Source: Cryptosporidium bovis (lineage: Eukaryota; Apicomplexa; Conoidasida; Eucoccidiorida; Cryptosporidiidae). Taken from it: a stretch of 64,000 bases of DNA. A program made the position numbers and the translations under genes. The notes beneath the pieces were generated by a model. The model saw nothing but the letters and a program-made list of their open reading frames with translations, was not told the origin of the DNA and searched no databases. Where the stretch lies: NCBI GenBank assembly GCA_009768925.2, contig VHIT02000034.1, forward strand, positions 186,001 through 250,000, given 5' to 3'. Positions 40,615-50,605 of this stretch are shown here, piece after piece; the stretch's first letter is position 1, and every line of letters starts with the position of its first letter.

Positions 40615-40911
40615 ATGGGGAAGTTAGTGAGGTGTGAGACATATTTAAATTGTGATATCCTGTGCGAATTTGAATCAGAGGAGATTAAACTATCATTATC
40701 TGAGCAATTAACAAAAATATCTGAAAAAACTAATGAATTTTTAACAAATTATATAAAAGAGAGTTCTATAGAAAATACAGACCTCACCGACGAGAATGAA
40801 TCTCCATCAGATACCGATGAATGTGTGTTAGGATTGGACTTCATCGAGAGGAAGAAGAAAAAGATCACTGTCAGAGAATGTACAGATTCACGTTCTGAAT
40901 CTAAAATGTGA
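40615..40911 (+). CDS. Small acidic hypothetical protein, 98 residues
   Basis: Single-exon ORF with an ATG start and an E2F-like site 123 bp upstream. Not recognised with certainty. Seen: a short beta-like N-terminus (LVRCETYLNCDILCEFES), one likely amphipathic helix (LSEQLTKISEKTNEFLTNYIKES), then an acidic disordered tail (DENESPSDTDE) and a basic patch ERKKKKITVRE. The order of short strand, single helix and acidic tail at about 100 residues recalls the KEOPS subunit GON7, but this is only a resemblance of layout. Convergent with eS7, with 261 bp between stops containing nothing else visible. Confidence 0.6.
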   Translation: MGKLVRCETYLNCDILCEFESEEIKLSLSEQLTKISEKTNEFLTNYIKESSIENTDLTDENESPSDTDECVLGLDFIERKKKKITVRECTDSRSESKM

Positions 40912-41172
40912 AGAAAAGATTGTCTTCACAGGAGAAAAACTAGTTAATTCGACCATTATAAGTTGAGAGTTCTAATTTAATGCAATGACAACGCAAACAA
41001 GGGCAAGCGTAACAAAATGTCACTCAATACTCCCAATTTCACAGTAGTAATAATTAGTTTGAAAATACGTTAAAATTGTCTTTTTTTATTTATCTTATTA
41101 TTCTAAGTCTAAGACCCTGTCATTGTTATGTTTAGAGGGATTTAAGAGCTAATAAACATTGAGAATATTTAT

Positions 41173-41775
41173 TTAAGACATAATTCCTATTCTACCTGGA
41201 TAGTAGTTTGTGGCCGGGAAGGAGAATTCAGCCTCCTTATTGGTGAGTCTTTTGTAAACTGCACCAAAGACGTCAACTTTATCAGCAATGTCTTTATCTC
41301 TGTCCTTAGGATCGAGAATAACTTTCAATAAAGTACTACCATCGACACGGTATCTAATGCGTTTTCCAACAATGTCACTTGGCCCACAAATGTCCTCCAG
41401 AAGTGCATCATGAACAGCAGTTAGAGTTCTCGACCTCGGCCTCGATTTGAAGCCATACTTTCGATAGTTTCTTGGTAAGATTAATCTCTGACCGATAATC
41501 ACAACTGGGCATTTAAGTTTCTTTTCCAACTCGGCTATGATACGACCTTGTATCTTGCGAACGTATGCCACAAAGATTGAATAAGGTACAAAAACAGCTA
41601 CTGCTTTTCTTGATCCACAATCAATTTCCTTTGCTGTTGAAAAAATCACAGAGTGAACAATTGCCTTAAGTTCTTCATCATTACTGGATGATTCAATGTC
41701 TTGAAGGCACCTCTCCACGTCCTTTTCCAATTGAGTTAATGGTGAATCACCCTTTCTTATACACTTTCCCTTCAT
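41173..41775 (-). CDS. RPS7: 40S ribosomal protein eS7
   Basis: Small-subunit structural protein, 200 residues (human 194), single exon. Seen: AIVHSVIFSTAKEIDCGSRKAVAVFVPYSIFVAYVRKIQGRIIAELEKK, matching the eS7 AVVIFVPxPxLxxFxKIQxRLVRELEKK block. This is followed by VVIIGQRLILPRNYRK (family V.I..RRILPKP.RK), SRPRSRTLTAVHDALLEDICGPSDIVGKRIRYRVDGS and the C-terminal VYKRLTNKEAEFSFP. No key segment is missing. Codon and amino-acid use is less Asn-rich than its neighbours and G+C is higher, as usual for a highly expressed gene. Three GGCGC-containing elements lie 185-245 bp upstream. Confidence 0.96.
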   Translation of the reverse strand: MKGKCIRKGDSPLTQLEKDVERCLQDIESSSNDEELKAIVHSVIFSTAKEIDCGSRKAVAVFVPYSIFVAYVRKIQGRIIAELEKKLKCPVVIIGQRLILPRNYRKYGFKSRPRSRTLTAVHDALLEDICGPSDIVGKRIRYRVDGSTLLKVILDPKDRDKDIADKVDVFGAVYKRLTNKEAEFSFPATNYYPGRIGIMS

Positions 41776-41960
41776 TATGTCTAAATACCACTTTATCAGA
41801 GTCCTTTGTATATCAATTTATTCTGTTTTAAAACTCTTTCTCAATATTCTTAAATACAGCCTACCCTAAATTTCCTCGTCTGATTACTCCACAGGCGCGA
41901 TCTGCTTTTTTCTCCTTTACTTTGACCAAATTAAACCTTGTCTCAATTTTATGTTAGCGG

Positions 41961-42018
41961 TTTGGCGCCGTCTTTATTATTGTAGCAAATCAAAGGCGCA
42001 ATGAATATTCAGGCGCCT
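41961..42018. promoter_or_regulatory. Cluster of three GGCGC elements upstream of eS7
   Basis: TTTGGCGCC at 41961-41969, AAAGGCGCA at 41992-42000 and the perfect palindrome AGGCGCCT at 42011-42018, within 58 bp. They lie 186-243 bp upstream of the eS7 start. AGGCGCCTAT recurs at 49841 upstream of NAA10. Probable E2F-like promoter cluster. Confidence 0.55.
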
Positions 42019-42429
42019 ATACGAAACAACATGCATTTATTTTCCCTAGATTGAAGGTAGTAAGTAACTGAAATAAATAAAATTATTGTTCTTAGCAATT
42101 TTATGATATATAAATGTTAGTGATTTATGTTCTAAATTGATTTAATCGCGATAACCCGTTTTACACAAATCTAAATTTTCTTTTTGGAATAATATACCGA
42201 GATCTATGATAAGACCTAACGATACTGTCAATAATGAGTGTAACGAAGTAGTAATAAACATTTAAAAAAACATGAGAAAAACTTGATTGTGAATAAATAT
42301 ATAGATTTTCATATTGTTAATAATTTAATTAATAAATATAATACAATATTTTTGTATTTTTCGAATTTATCAAGCTTTTATTTCTAGCTATATACTTTGA
42401 ATGTGTGCGTGTGAGAGTATGTATATATA

Positions 42430-42435
<6 letters not shown>

Positions 42436-42474
<39 letters not shown>
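42436..42474. repeat. (AT)n microsatellite
   Basis: 39 bp of uninterrupted AT dinucleotides preceded by imperfect TATA runs, about 320 bp upstream of the apicortin ATG. Likely length-polymorphic. The rest of 42019-42789 is AT-rich with no visible gene. Confidence 0.95.
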
Positions 42475-42477
<3 letters not shown>

Positions 42478-42789
42478 TTAAATTATATGATAACTTAATA
42501 CAAGTATATTAGTAGATTTAAACATATACAAATTACTATATATTTGATTTAAACTAGAGTATTTAAAAAGCAATATAAATAAAAGCTAAAATAAAATACA
42601 GCGAATATAAAACCTGTATAATCTAATTGAAAAAGGTGATAATTAGTTAAAAATTCAACTCAAAAAAATTATGCTTTAATAGTAGGTGTAGTAAATAATT
42701 TGTGTTTTAAAAGGATAAAAATTTAAGTAAAACTATTATTGAATAAAGTTAGAGTATACGTACAAATTTTAGTTTCAGATAATGTAAAC

Positions 42790-43614
42790 ATGAAAATGAG
42801 AAATTTAAAGAATACTAAATTGGAAGAGATAACATTTCTCCCGGAAGAAGAGGATATATTAATATGGAAGATGAAAACATTGAAAGATTCTACTAGAGGA
42901 AAAAATATAGATGAATTAATATGTGATGATAACAAATTTGGTTTGAGATCAAAGAGCTTAAAAGAACAAGAACTAAAAGTTAACATGGAGGAACAAAAGT
43001 TGAAATCAATAAACAAATGTAATACAATGCCAGTTGAATCAAAAAAGAGTGTTTTTGATAGACTATTGGACCATAGACTATATACAGGTATTCATAAATA
43101 TAGGTTTGACAAAGATGGAAACGGACTTGGGAAAGCAGGAAGAGAATATATTTACAATGAAGATGGTTATACTGAGAGTAACAAAAGAAGACATGAAGTT
43201 GTCAGTTCTCCAATAAGAAAGCACTCGTACACAAATTTAGGTCCAATTGACAGTTTGCAGAAGGCGAAAGTAATATGGTTATATAAAAATGGTGACAAGT
43301 ATGATAATGGCACAATTTATTATATAAAACCATATATAAGAACAATGCCTCAACTATTTAATGAAATAAATAGGGTAAGTTTACATTGTATTTTCACTTT
43401 AATCAACTTGATAAATAATTTTTCATTTCTCTTCTATTACAAGAATTTAAGACTTTTAGGGGGACCTGTTAGACTTCTGTTTGATCAGGGACTTAAACCG
43501 ATAAATAATGTTAATGAAATAATGGATGGAGCTAAATACCTTTGTACTTCAGGAGAGCAGCCTACATCTGTAGATAAGCTTGAAAAATTTTTGAGCTATT
43601 GGATTGTAAATTAA
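42790..43614 (+). CDS. Apicortin (partial p25-alpha plus DCX domain), two exons
   Basis: Apicomplexan microtubule-associated protein. In Toxoplasma, apicortin localises to the conoid region, and it stabilises tubulin. The first true ATG is 42790. Exon 1 42790-43374, intron 43375-43443 (69 nt, GTAAGT..ACAAG), exon 2 43444-43614; 251 residues spliced. Seen: the p25-alpha motif SVFDRLLDHRLYTGIHKYRF followed by DKDGNGLGKAGRE (family F.G.HK.RFD..GkG.G.aGR). A doublecortin domain follows: AKVIWLYKNGDKYDNGTIYYI, LFNEINR joined to NLRLLGGPVRLLFDQGLKPI, then GAKYLCTSGEQP. The intron is a multiple of three with no in-frame stop, so unspliced mRNA also stays open; it would insert 23 hydrophobic residues in the middle of the DCX domain. 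Splicing restores the expected DCX spacing. Confidence 0.92.
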   Translation: MKMRNLKNTKLEEITFLPEEEDILIWKMKTLKDSTRGKNIDELICDDNKFGLRSKSLKEQELKVNMEEQKLKSINKCNTMPVESKKSVFDRLLDHRLYTGIHKYRFDKDGNGLGKAGREYIYNEDGYTESNKRRHEVVSSPIRKHSYTNLGPIDSLQKAKVIWLYKNGDKYDNGTIYYIKPYIRTMPQLFNEINRVSLHCIFTLINLINNFSFLFYYKNLRLLGGPVRLLFDQGLKPINNVNEIMDGAKYLCTSGEQPTSVDKLEKFLSYWIVN

Positions 43615-44006
43615 TAAAAAAATTAAAACAATACATACTCTCATTAATATTACTATTTATTATTATAACAAGTTCATATGGTTGGACTAATTAAATTAGG
43701 GGAAAAGGTAATGTTGAAGAAAAAGAAATAAAACAAAGATACAAAGAGTTAATTCAATTGAATAAATAAAAAATATAAATTCAATCATATGGATTGTTTG
43801 TACGATGCTTAAATTATTTGAAATGCAATAAAATAGTGACTTAAATAATAAATATATTGAGATTATTGAATTTTTCTTTCATTTAAAAATACAATTGGAA
43901 TTTAATGTATTTATATTATTTTGTGATTTGACAATATAATTATTATTTATCACAATTTTATGGAACATTGAATTAAAATCGTAAGTAATAGTTTATTTGA
44001 ATAACA
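43615..44006. other. Convergent intergenic region
   Basis: 392 bp of very AT-rich DNA between the apicortin and NSE4-like stops. No ORF, RNA gene or repeat seen; presumably 3' UTRs of both genes. Confidence 0.6.
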
Positions 44007-44921
44007 TTAATAATCATCGTTCTGTGATAATTCCTTCCAAACATTGTAACTAAAGTTTGAAATAATTCCGGTGTTCTTCTCCAAATCTGGTGAGATTTCC
44101 GAATCATTAATACGAACAAGTACACTTGAAATTTTTTCATTTAAAATAGTAGTGCTTGGGGAGTTAATGATAATTTTTGACTCCTTTAGCAAAGATAAAA
44201 GCGAAAATAAGTTATAACATGTATTTGAGAATCCGTTTTTTTCATCTTTATCAAGAACCAAATTCCATATTTCTATACCTTTTTTTCCGGCATCCAACAT
44301 TCTTAATTTGTTATATAATTCACTTTTTACATGCTCCAGCTCCTTGAGATTATTTGTTTGTTCTACATTTTCATCCCTTAAAAACTTTGTCTCTTTTACT
44401 TTATCTGAATTTTTTGACCTGTTTCCTACTGTTCTTGCTCTTTTATCACTCATATCATTGTTTTTAGCTCCAAATAACCCTTTGAGTGTATTGTATCTTA
44501 TGTTATTAAAAGGAAAAATATTTATTTTACTATGATCATTATACCAATTATCCCATTTAAAATCACCGTCAAATAATAAATCAACATTATTATTATTACT
44601 ATTATTATTAGAATCGAATCTCCCTATTGAATATTTTAATCTCCAACTACTAAGTATACTCTTAATTAATGAACTTTGGGACTGTTTTTGTATTTTGTCG
44701 TATCTTCTTTCATTTACAAGTGCTTTTACTGAACCAAATTCGCATAGTAAAGAAAAAGACCGATAGTCATTATTACTTATTTTTTCAAATAACTCTTCAT
44801 CCTTGTACACATAATTACTATATTCCAATCTCTTTTTCGGTTGACTCAACAATTCTTGCTCTTTCTCTACTTTTTTTGTTAACTCTCTAATTTTTAAACG
44901 CACTTGCTCATCCCGTTGCAT
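44007..44921 (-). CDS. Possible NSE4-like subunit of the SMC5/6 complex
   Basis: 304 residues, single exon. Tentative. Seen: a charged N-terminal helix (VRLKIRELTKKVEKEQELLS); a region LFEKISNNDYRSFSLLCEFGSVKALVNERR, which resembles the NSE4 N-terminal kleisin helix; an Asn-rich middle; and near residue 235 the stretch DEKNGFSNTCYNLFSLLSLLKESKIII, which resembles the NSE4 C-terminal signature (FSRTVENLFxLSFLVKDGxv). NSE4 is the kleisin bridging SMC5 and SMC6 heads. Without a profile search this remains a resemblance; otherwise hypothetical. Divergent from the carboxylesterase, with a 744-bp gap. Confidence 0.45.
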   Translation of the reverse strand: MQRDEQVRLKIRELTKKVEKEQELLSQPKKRLEYSNYVYKDEELFEKISNNDYRSFSLLCEFGSVKALVNERRYDKIQKQSQSSLIKSILSSWRLKYSIGRFDSNNNSNNNNVDLLFDGDFKWDNWYNDHSKINIFPFNNIRYNTLKGLFGAKNNDMSDKRARTVGNRSKNSDKVKETKFLRDENVEQTNNLKELEHVKSELYNKLRMLDAGKKGIEIWNLVLDKDEKNGFSNTCYNLFSLLSLLKESKIIINSPSTTILNEKISSVLVRINDSEISPDLEKNTGIISNFSYNVWKELSQNDDY

Positions 44922-45665
44922 TTGTATGATTTTTTTTAACTAGTAAAAATAACTACAGTGAAGTGAATTAACCAAAGAGAAAAATGTGGTGTTAATGTTT
45001 ATCATTTAGCTTTCTAATTAATTATAAAATTTAATTAAATTAACAAAAAAAAGAATAAAGCCAAAAATTAACACTAATAGCACGCAAATCAACTACTTAT
45101 TCAAAATTTCAAGCTATTTGTGTTTAGTGGTTAGTATTAACTAACAATTAAGGCAGAAAAAAACACAAAAAAGAGCAACCGCGAAGTTAAATTCATTACT
45201 TTCTGCTCTTAGTTTAACCGACACGCCAACCCTTTAAACTAAAATAACTTATTAAGGGTTTACAGTCCCCACATAGTGGCGCACTTTGCATGTATTTGGC
45301 ATAAACATTTAAAAATGCATGTAAAAGCGTTCAAAAAAAGCATAGAAATAAAATATAATTGCTCTCGAAAATGGGTAAAGAATATAATATAAAAAATAAA
45401 GAATAATAATGATAAATTGTTGGTGAGGTAGGAATATGAGATAGTGAAATTGAAATTTATATAATTATTAAAAAGAAAAAAACCTATAATATTAATTGCA
45501 ATAAAGAATTTTTGAGTAAGGATAGTTTTAATAAGAGTGTATATATATGTGCATGGTATAAATATAAATAATGTGATACTGTTAATATAACGAATGAGTA
45601 TATCTATTAATTGAGTAACAAAAGCTTATTTAATAAAAATTTTAATATAGTAACATAATTTAAAA
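44922..45665. other. Divergent intergenic region with TGGCGC element
   Basis: 744 bp between the NSE4-like gene and the carboxylesterase. TGGCGC at 45277-45282 (AGTGGCGCAC), about 360 bp from the former and 390 bp from the latter, is the only element I recognise. No ORF or RNA gene. Confidence 0.55.
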
Positions 45666-48437
45666 ATGGTTTTATTTAAAATAGTGTTCATTTTGTTGTT
45701 ATTTACAAATTTATCGAAAGTTTTTGAGTGTGTTGAGATAGAAGGTATACAACTAATAGGGAAAAAAAACAGCAATGGCGTAACCTCATATTATAATATA
45801 CGTTATGGTGTGGCTAATAGGTTTCAACCTCCAAAAATGCTTAGAATTACAGAGGCAGCAATAATGGATGAGGATAGAGCAAACAGAATGCCTAAAAGTT
45901 ATGATTTATCTGTAAATAAAGGTTCATCTTGCCCACAAGACTGTTCAGGCACGCAACAAACAAATCAGAAAACATTTTTATGTAGAGGAACTGAACCAGA
46001 AACCCAATCTGAATCATGTTTGACACTGAATATATACACTCAGAATACTCAAATAGATGAGTTATTAAATCAATTTGCAACGGTAACAAAACATGTAACA
46101 AATGCGAATAATAATACACAATTGGGAGGTGTTGTTCTTTCAAGTATGAACAATTCAATAATAAATAATATAAACAAGCAAAAACCTCATATATCTTCTG
46201 TCGTTCATGCAACAATGGCTCAATTGAAGCCCGTTTATGTCTTCATTCATGGTGGTTTGTATTTACTTGGTTCTTCAAGTTCTGAATTGTACAATGGTGA
46301 AAAACTTGCCGAGTCTGGTGCTGTTATTGTGACAATAAATTATAGACTTGGGATATTTGGTTGGTTAAGAGCAAAAAACTTATCAAATGGAAACATGGGT
46401 TTCTTAGATCAAAGAATAGCACTAAAGTGGATTAAAAAATATATTGAATATTTTGGTGGTGATCCAAATAAAATAATATTATCAGGTCATAGTGCAGGTG
46501 CTAAATCAGTGTTATGTCATTCAATTACCCCAGAAAGTAACCAATACTTGTCGGGGGTTATCTTACATTCAGGTGCCTTGTCTCAAAATGAAACAAGTCT
46601 TAGTGATGCTGAAAGCATGGCTGAACAAGCTGAAAATATAGCTACAAATAAATGTTTAGCCACAATATTAAGTTGCACAACAAGGCAATTGATAGAGATA
46701 CAGATGGAGGTAAGAGCTCAGATTGTGAGGTCAAATCCGACAAAAGCACTCCATTCCTGGTCACCGATTGTTGATGGTGAAATTATAAAAGATTCGTGCA
46801 GGAACTCGGCATTAAATGGTGGAATTCCAAAAGATATGAATGTAATTATAAGTACTACTAATTCAGAGGGAGTTCAGTTCTTAAGGTCCTTTATTTCATA
46901 CTTGCCATCAATATCGAGAAATCTAGCCACAAGCAACATTGCCTTTAGATATATCGTTTCTAGAATATTTGGTCCTAAAGCAGGAGATGCAATGAGAATA
47001 TATACGTCAAGTCTTTTTTCAAATAATAATCAACAGGGTAGGAGTAGTTCTGATGACAAAGAACAGGTTTATATCTTCAAGGATAATAATTTAGTTAAAG
47101 ATGATGATGATGGGGATGTTTATAATAGTGATATAAAAGTAAGAAACGATAGTAAGGACAATTCAATTGAAATGGATGGGGGTATATCCAATAAAGCGAA
47201 CGATACCAGTCAATTCGTCTCAAGTTCAGGTTTTAATTTACTTTCTGTTGGAAGAAATAAGGATGAGGATAAGTGGAATAGCATTGCAGACGAACCTGTT
47301 GCCTTGGCGTATGCTAGGATTATTGGTGACTTTTTATACAGTGTAAGTTAACTATAAAATAATAAAAGCTATTTACTCATTCGTTTTAAATAATTAACTT
47401 CTTTTTATTTTATTTTAATATAATCTACTATTTAATTGAAATTAAAGTGTCCGGCTAGAATGTTTGTTAAAAGAATTTCAAAATACAACTCAAATGTATT
47501 CGGTTACATTGTGAATAGTGGCCATAGATGGACTGAGGCACTGAGAAAGGGGAACGAGGTTACTGGTAATTCATTTATAAATGGTAAGTTGAACAGTCAC
47601 ATTTAGTAAAATGCTGGAATGTATATGTTTAAACAAACACTAATAAACTAAAAGATATATTTCAAGTTCCAAAATTTTCGTTCAGAAATTCTCCAAAAGG
47701 GATTATATGTCAAAGCGACGATGTTGGTTGTAAGACCTTTGTATATGATTGCAGTGATACGAGACTCGTCTGTCATATGGAAGATTTAATATGGTTATTT
47801 CAAACGTATCCAAATAAGCAAAATGAGGGCGAAAGCAGAGCCTTATCTACTGAGAATTCATTTGCATCAAAATTCTTTTCTCATTTGATAAGTAGGTCTA
47901 CAGGTGATTTTAATAACGGCTCAAACAAGCAAATTTTAAAAAAGTCAATCGGTACATTGGGTGAGATTTCTCCAGATGTAGTTTACTGGAATTCTTACTT
48001 TGAAGGTGGTAAGTTGGCATTTATTTTTTAGTTTAAAATACATATTTATTTATAAAACTGAAATTATATTTCTTTGAATAATATTATAACTATGATTAAT
48101 ATATATAAATATAGGTAAATTCCTCAAAATAGAAGATGTTGATGCGGAATTGGTACCAGATTTTAAATTTGATGAATGCGAATTATGGGAATGGAGGAAT
48201 CCTGACTTATCTATGAATTTTCACCAATTAATCGATTCAAAAACTATTCCTCAGGAAAAGTTAAATGCTGATATTGAAGAATTAACAGGACTTATGAACG
48301 CTGAAGATATAGAAGGAAGGAATTTAAAGCTGAATACAGAAGAAATTACTGATTTAGGTAATAAAAATGAGAGTCATTTAGGTAAATTAATGAGCATGGT
48401 TAAAAATAATACTAATTGTGTAACGGAGGCATGTTAA
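45666..48437 (+). CDS. Secreted type-B carboxylesterase/cholinesterase family, four exons
   Basis: Alpha/beta hydrolase acting on esters; substrate unknown. Exons 45666-47342, 47448-47583, 47667-48008 and 48115-48437; introns 105, 83 and 106 nt; 825 residues. Seen: a signal peptide (VLFKIVFILLLFTNLSKVFEC); PVYVFIHGGLYLLGSSS (oxyanion-hole HGG); VIVTINYRLGIFGWL; nucleophile elbow GHSAG with Ser276 (usual family form GESAG); the acid Glu401 in TTNSEG; and the catalytic His641 in VCHMEDLIWLF, encoded across exon 3. The full triad is present only after splicing. Exon 2 adds CPARMFVKRISKYNSNVFGY, the conserved helix region. Two Asn/Asp-rich insertions (around residues 120-175 and 460-530) make it longer than the usual 530-600. 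No clear GPI or membrane tail. Cysteines CPQDC and others suggest disulphides. Confidence 0.88.
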
Positions 48438-48826
48438 CCAATTATGAGACAAATCAAAAACAATTTTGACGGTACTTATCACAAATACCTTGAAAGGGAG
48501 AGGCAAATATAATAAGACGAAAAAACTAAATAAAGTTACTTATACAAATATACATGCGAATTGAAAGTGGTTGTTTATATAATCGTAATGATCACTGATG
48601 CTTTACAATTTTTACTTGGTTCTCTAAATTTATATTATTTATTATTTTTTCCCCAAATTATAACATATAAATACAGTAAGTACAGGCTTACATAAGACAG
48701 TTAACGTTATAAATAAAGCAAATAAATAAGAATATTGTATATTCAGGAAAATAATGACTGTTATATTTTAATAACTATAGCTATAGTGACAATGAACATG
48801 ATTATGTAAAAAAAAGAGATGACTAT
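48438..48826. other. Convergent intergenic region
   Basis: 389 bp between the carboxylesterase and NAA10 stops, AT-rich. No ORF or RNA gene seen. Confidence 0.6.
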
Positions 48827-49312
48827 TTATTTTGTAGTTTTTGAATTTTCTTTAAAGTTTAATTTCATAAAGTAAGCATCCTCGTTGTCAGCATAGTATT
48901 TAGATTCAATACCATCTATTGAGTAATTTAAAGACTTTTGGTAAAGATTCTTTGCTACGGTATTTGATACACGAACATGCAAACTACAGTATGGAACTTT
49001 ATAATTCATTATCATACCTTCGTGACTTTGATTAAGAAGTTTTTTAGATATTCCGAAACCACGTTGATTCCACAACACGGCTATAGATGTTATATGGCCA
49101 TGAGATACGCCCAAGTCGTCATCAATCTTACCAAGAACATAACCTACAGATTTTCCTTCATCTGACGAGTCCGTAGCAACATCTAAAAGTTGTGGCCATG
49201 TCATTGAATGAAAATAATAATATTTTACCTGATAATTCTCCGGAAGACAATACAGATTGTTTTGTTGTATTGTAAATACATCGTCTATAGTTCCTCTTCT
49301 TATACAAGCCAT
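48827..49312 (-). CDS. NAA10: NAA10/ARD1, catalytic subunit of NatA
   Basis: GNAT-fold acetyltransferase that, with NAA15, acetylates N-termini exposed after Met removal (Ser, Ala, Thr, etc.) co-translationally on the ribosome. 161 residues, single exon. Seen: IQQNNLYCLPENYQVKYYYFHSMTWPQLL, a near-perfect NAA10 substrate-loop signature (CNLLCLPENYQMKYYFYH.LSWPQL). GHITSIAVLWNQRGFGISKKLL carries the acetyl-CoA pyrophosphate loop QRGFGI (family RrlGlA, here with Phe-Gly). SLHVRVSNTVAKNLYQ and ESKYYADNEDAYFMKL complete the domain. NAA11 or NAA50 are less likely. The C-terminal regulatory tail of human NAA10 is absent, as usual in protists. Confidence 0.95.
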   Translation of the reverse strand: MACIRRGTIDDVFTIQQNNLYCLPENYQVKYYYFHSMTWPQLLDVATDSSDEGKSVGYVLGKIDDDLGVSHGHITSIAVLWNQRGFGISKKLLNQSHEGMIMNYKVPYCSLHVRVSNTVAKNLYQKSLNYSIDGIESKYYADNEDAYFMKLNFKENSKTTK

Positions 49313-49840
49313 TGTTTTTTTCGTATTTTAACCATTAAACCAAAATCTCGAGTTTTTATTGAAAAATAATGTCTTATTATGTTAGTTTTCTTTAAATTAA
49401 AAGATAAAAAATGACACAAAAGAAAGTGAATATTGTACTGTTAGTGCTGTACTCTGCGTTTAAAGGTTCTTTACGCTGCCACAAAAACTACCATCCAAAC
49501 AATGTGTACGTAGATATACCAACAAATAATATTTTATTAATGTTCTTTTTTCTTTTAAATTGCGTTCAAGCAGATGTGAAATGACTAAATATGCACATAT
49601 GTAAATGTATTTATGTGTACAAGTATAAAATTGGTCAATGTCTTCTCTAACCTAAAGCAATTGTGTAAACTATAAAACTATGTTAGTGGGTGATAACAAG
49701 TTTATGTGTTTTAACTGAAAATGTGCTCCAGTTATTTTGTTTTTACAAGGATTTATCTTTAGTTACTATTGATTGTTAGTTTTGCCCTAATCTGAATATT
49801 TGCTAATTTAAGCCCCGGTACATAATAATATTATTTGTTT

Positions 49841-49848
49841 AGGCGCCT
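49841..49848. promoter_or_regulatory. AGGCGCCT palindrome between NAA10 and cullin genes
   Basis: Perfect palindrome AGGCGCCT, in the same AGGCGCCTAT context as near eS7. It lies in the 1293-bp divergent region 49313-50605, 529 bp from NAA10 and 758 bp from the cullin. TTGGCGCT at 50065-50072 is a second copy nearer the cullin. Confidence 0.5.
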
Positions 49849-50022
49849 ATTTCGTTTAAACATTTTATTTTGGTTCATAGGTAATAATATTGGAATAAAA
49901 AGAAATAAAGTACAAAGATAGTAGTAATAACACATAAGTGGGTAAACGAAATGGGCTTTTAAACCAAATAATTTAAGAGTTAGATAATTAGAAATAAAGC
50001 CTTAAGTGCAAATTTCAGTTGT

Positions 50023-50274
50023 TTATTTCGGAATTGTACCTTTGCGTTTTCGATCCACCAAATATTGGCGCTGGGAGGACACTCTGCAGATTTGCCTTGT
50101 TTTAACTTCAAATAAAGGGTTTTTTTCGATATAGTAATTATATTGTTCAAAATTAAGAGCTCGTAAACAGATAGTGTTCATAGTTATCTGGTTGGTTTCT
50201 GAGCTAGAGTGTATTTTTGTTGGTGTGTTTAATCTTTTAAGCTTTAATGTGCACAGTATATATTTAATACACAT
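50023..50274 (-). CDS. Uncertain small ORF, 83 residues
   Basis: An open frame in the otherwise empty NAA10-cullin gap. Not recognised. Its C-terminal half (SSQRQYLVDRKRKGTIPK) is basic and locally more GC-rich than typical intergenic DNA here, which hints at coding. A Met at codon 32 would give a 52-residue form. Against it: a GGCGCT promoter-like element lies inside the frame, and no known fold or family is visible. It may be chance. Confidence 0.25.
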   Translation of the reverse strand: MCIKYILCTLKLKRLNTPTKIHSSSETNQITMNTICLRALNFEQYNYYIEKNPLFEVKTRQICRVSSQRQYLVDRKRKGTIPK

Positions 50275-50605
50275 TTAATTTGTGGTGTGAACACATATTT
50301 TAACACTGGTTATTTATTATTGGCGTTTTGTAATAGGAGGAGAAACTTCGTTCTGAACTATTGAAGTGGGAAAACGGCAATTTGTGTATATTTTTTGTTT
50401 GAACCAAAATAAATGACATAAATTTGGTAAATATAAAGTTCACTTATGATATAACATACAAATATAACATATTATGAGATATATATCGTAGCTAAGTGTG
50501 CTGACGTACTATATTGATGTTTTTTTTGTGTATATTAGTAATATATGTGTCCGTGTATGCTAGTTTAATAGTAGACGGTTTTATTTTTCGTAAAAGAATA
50601 AAAAA

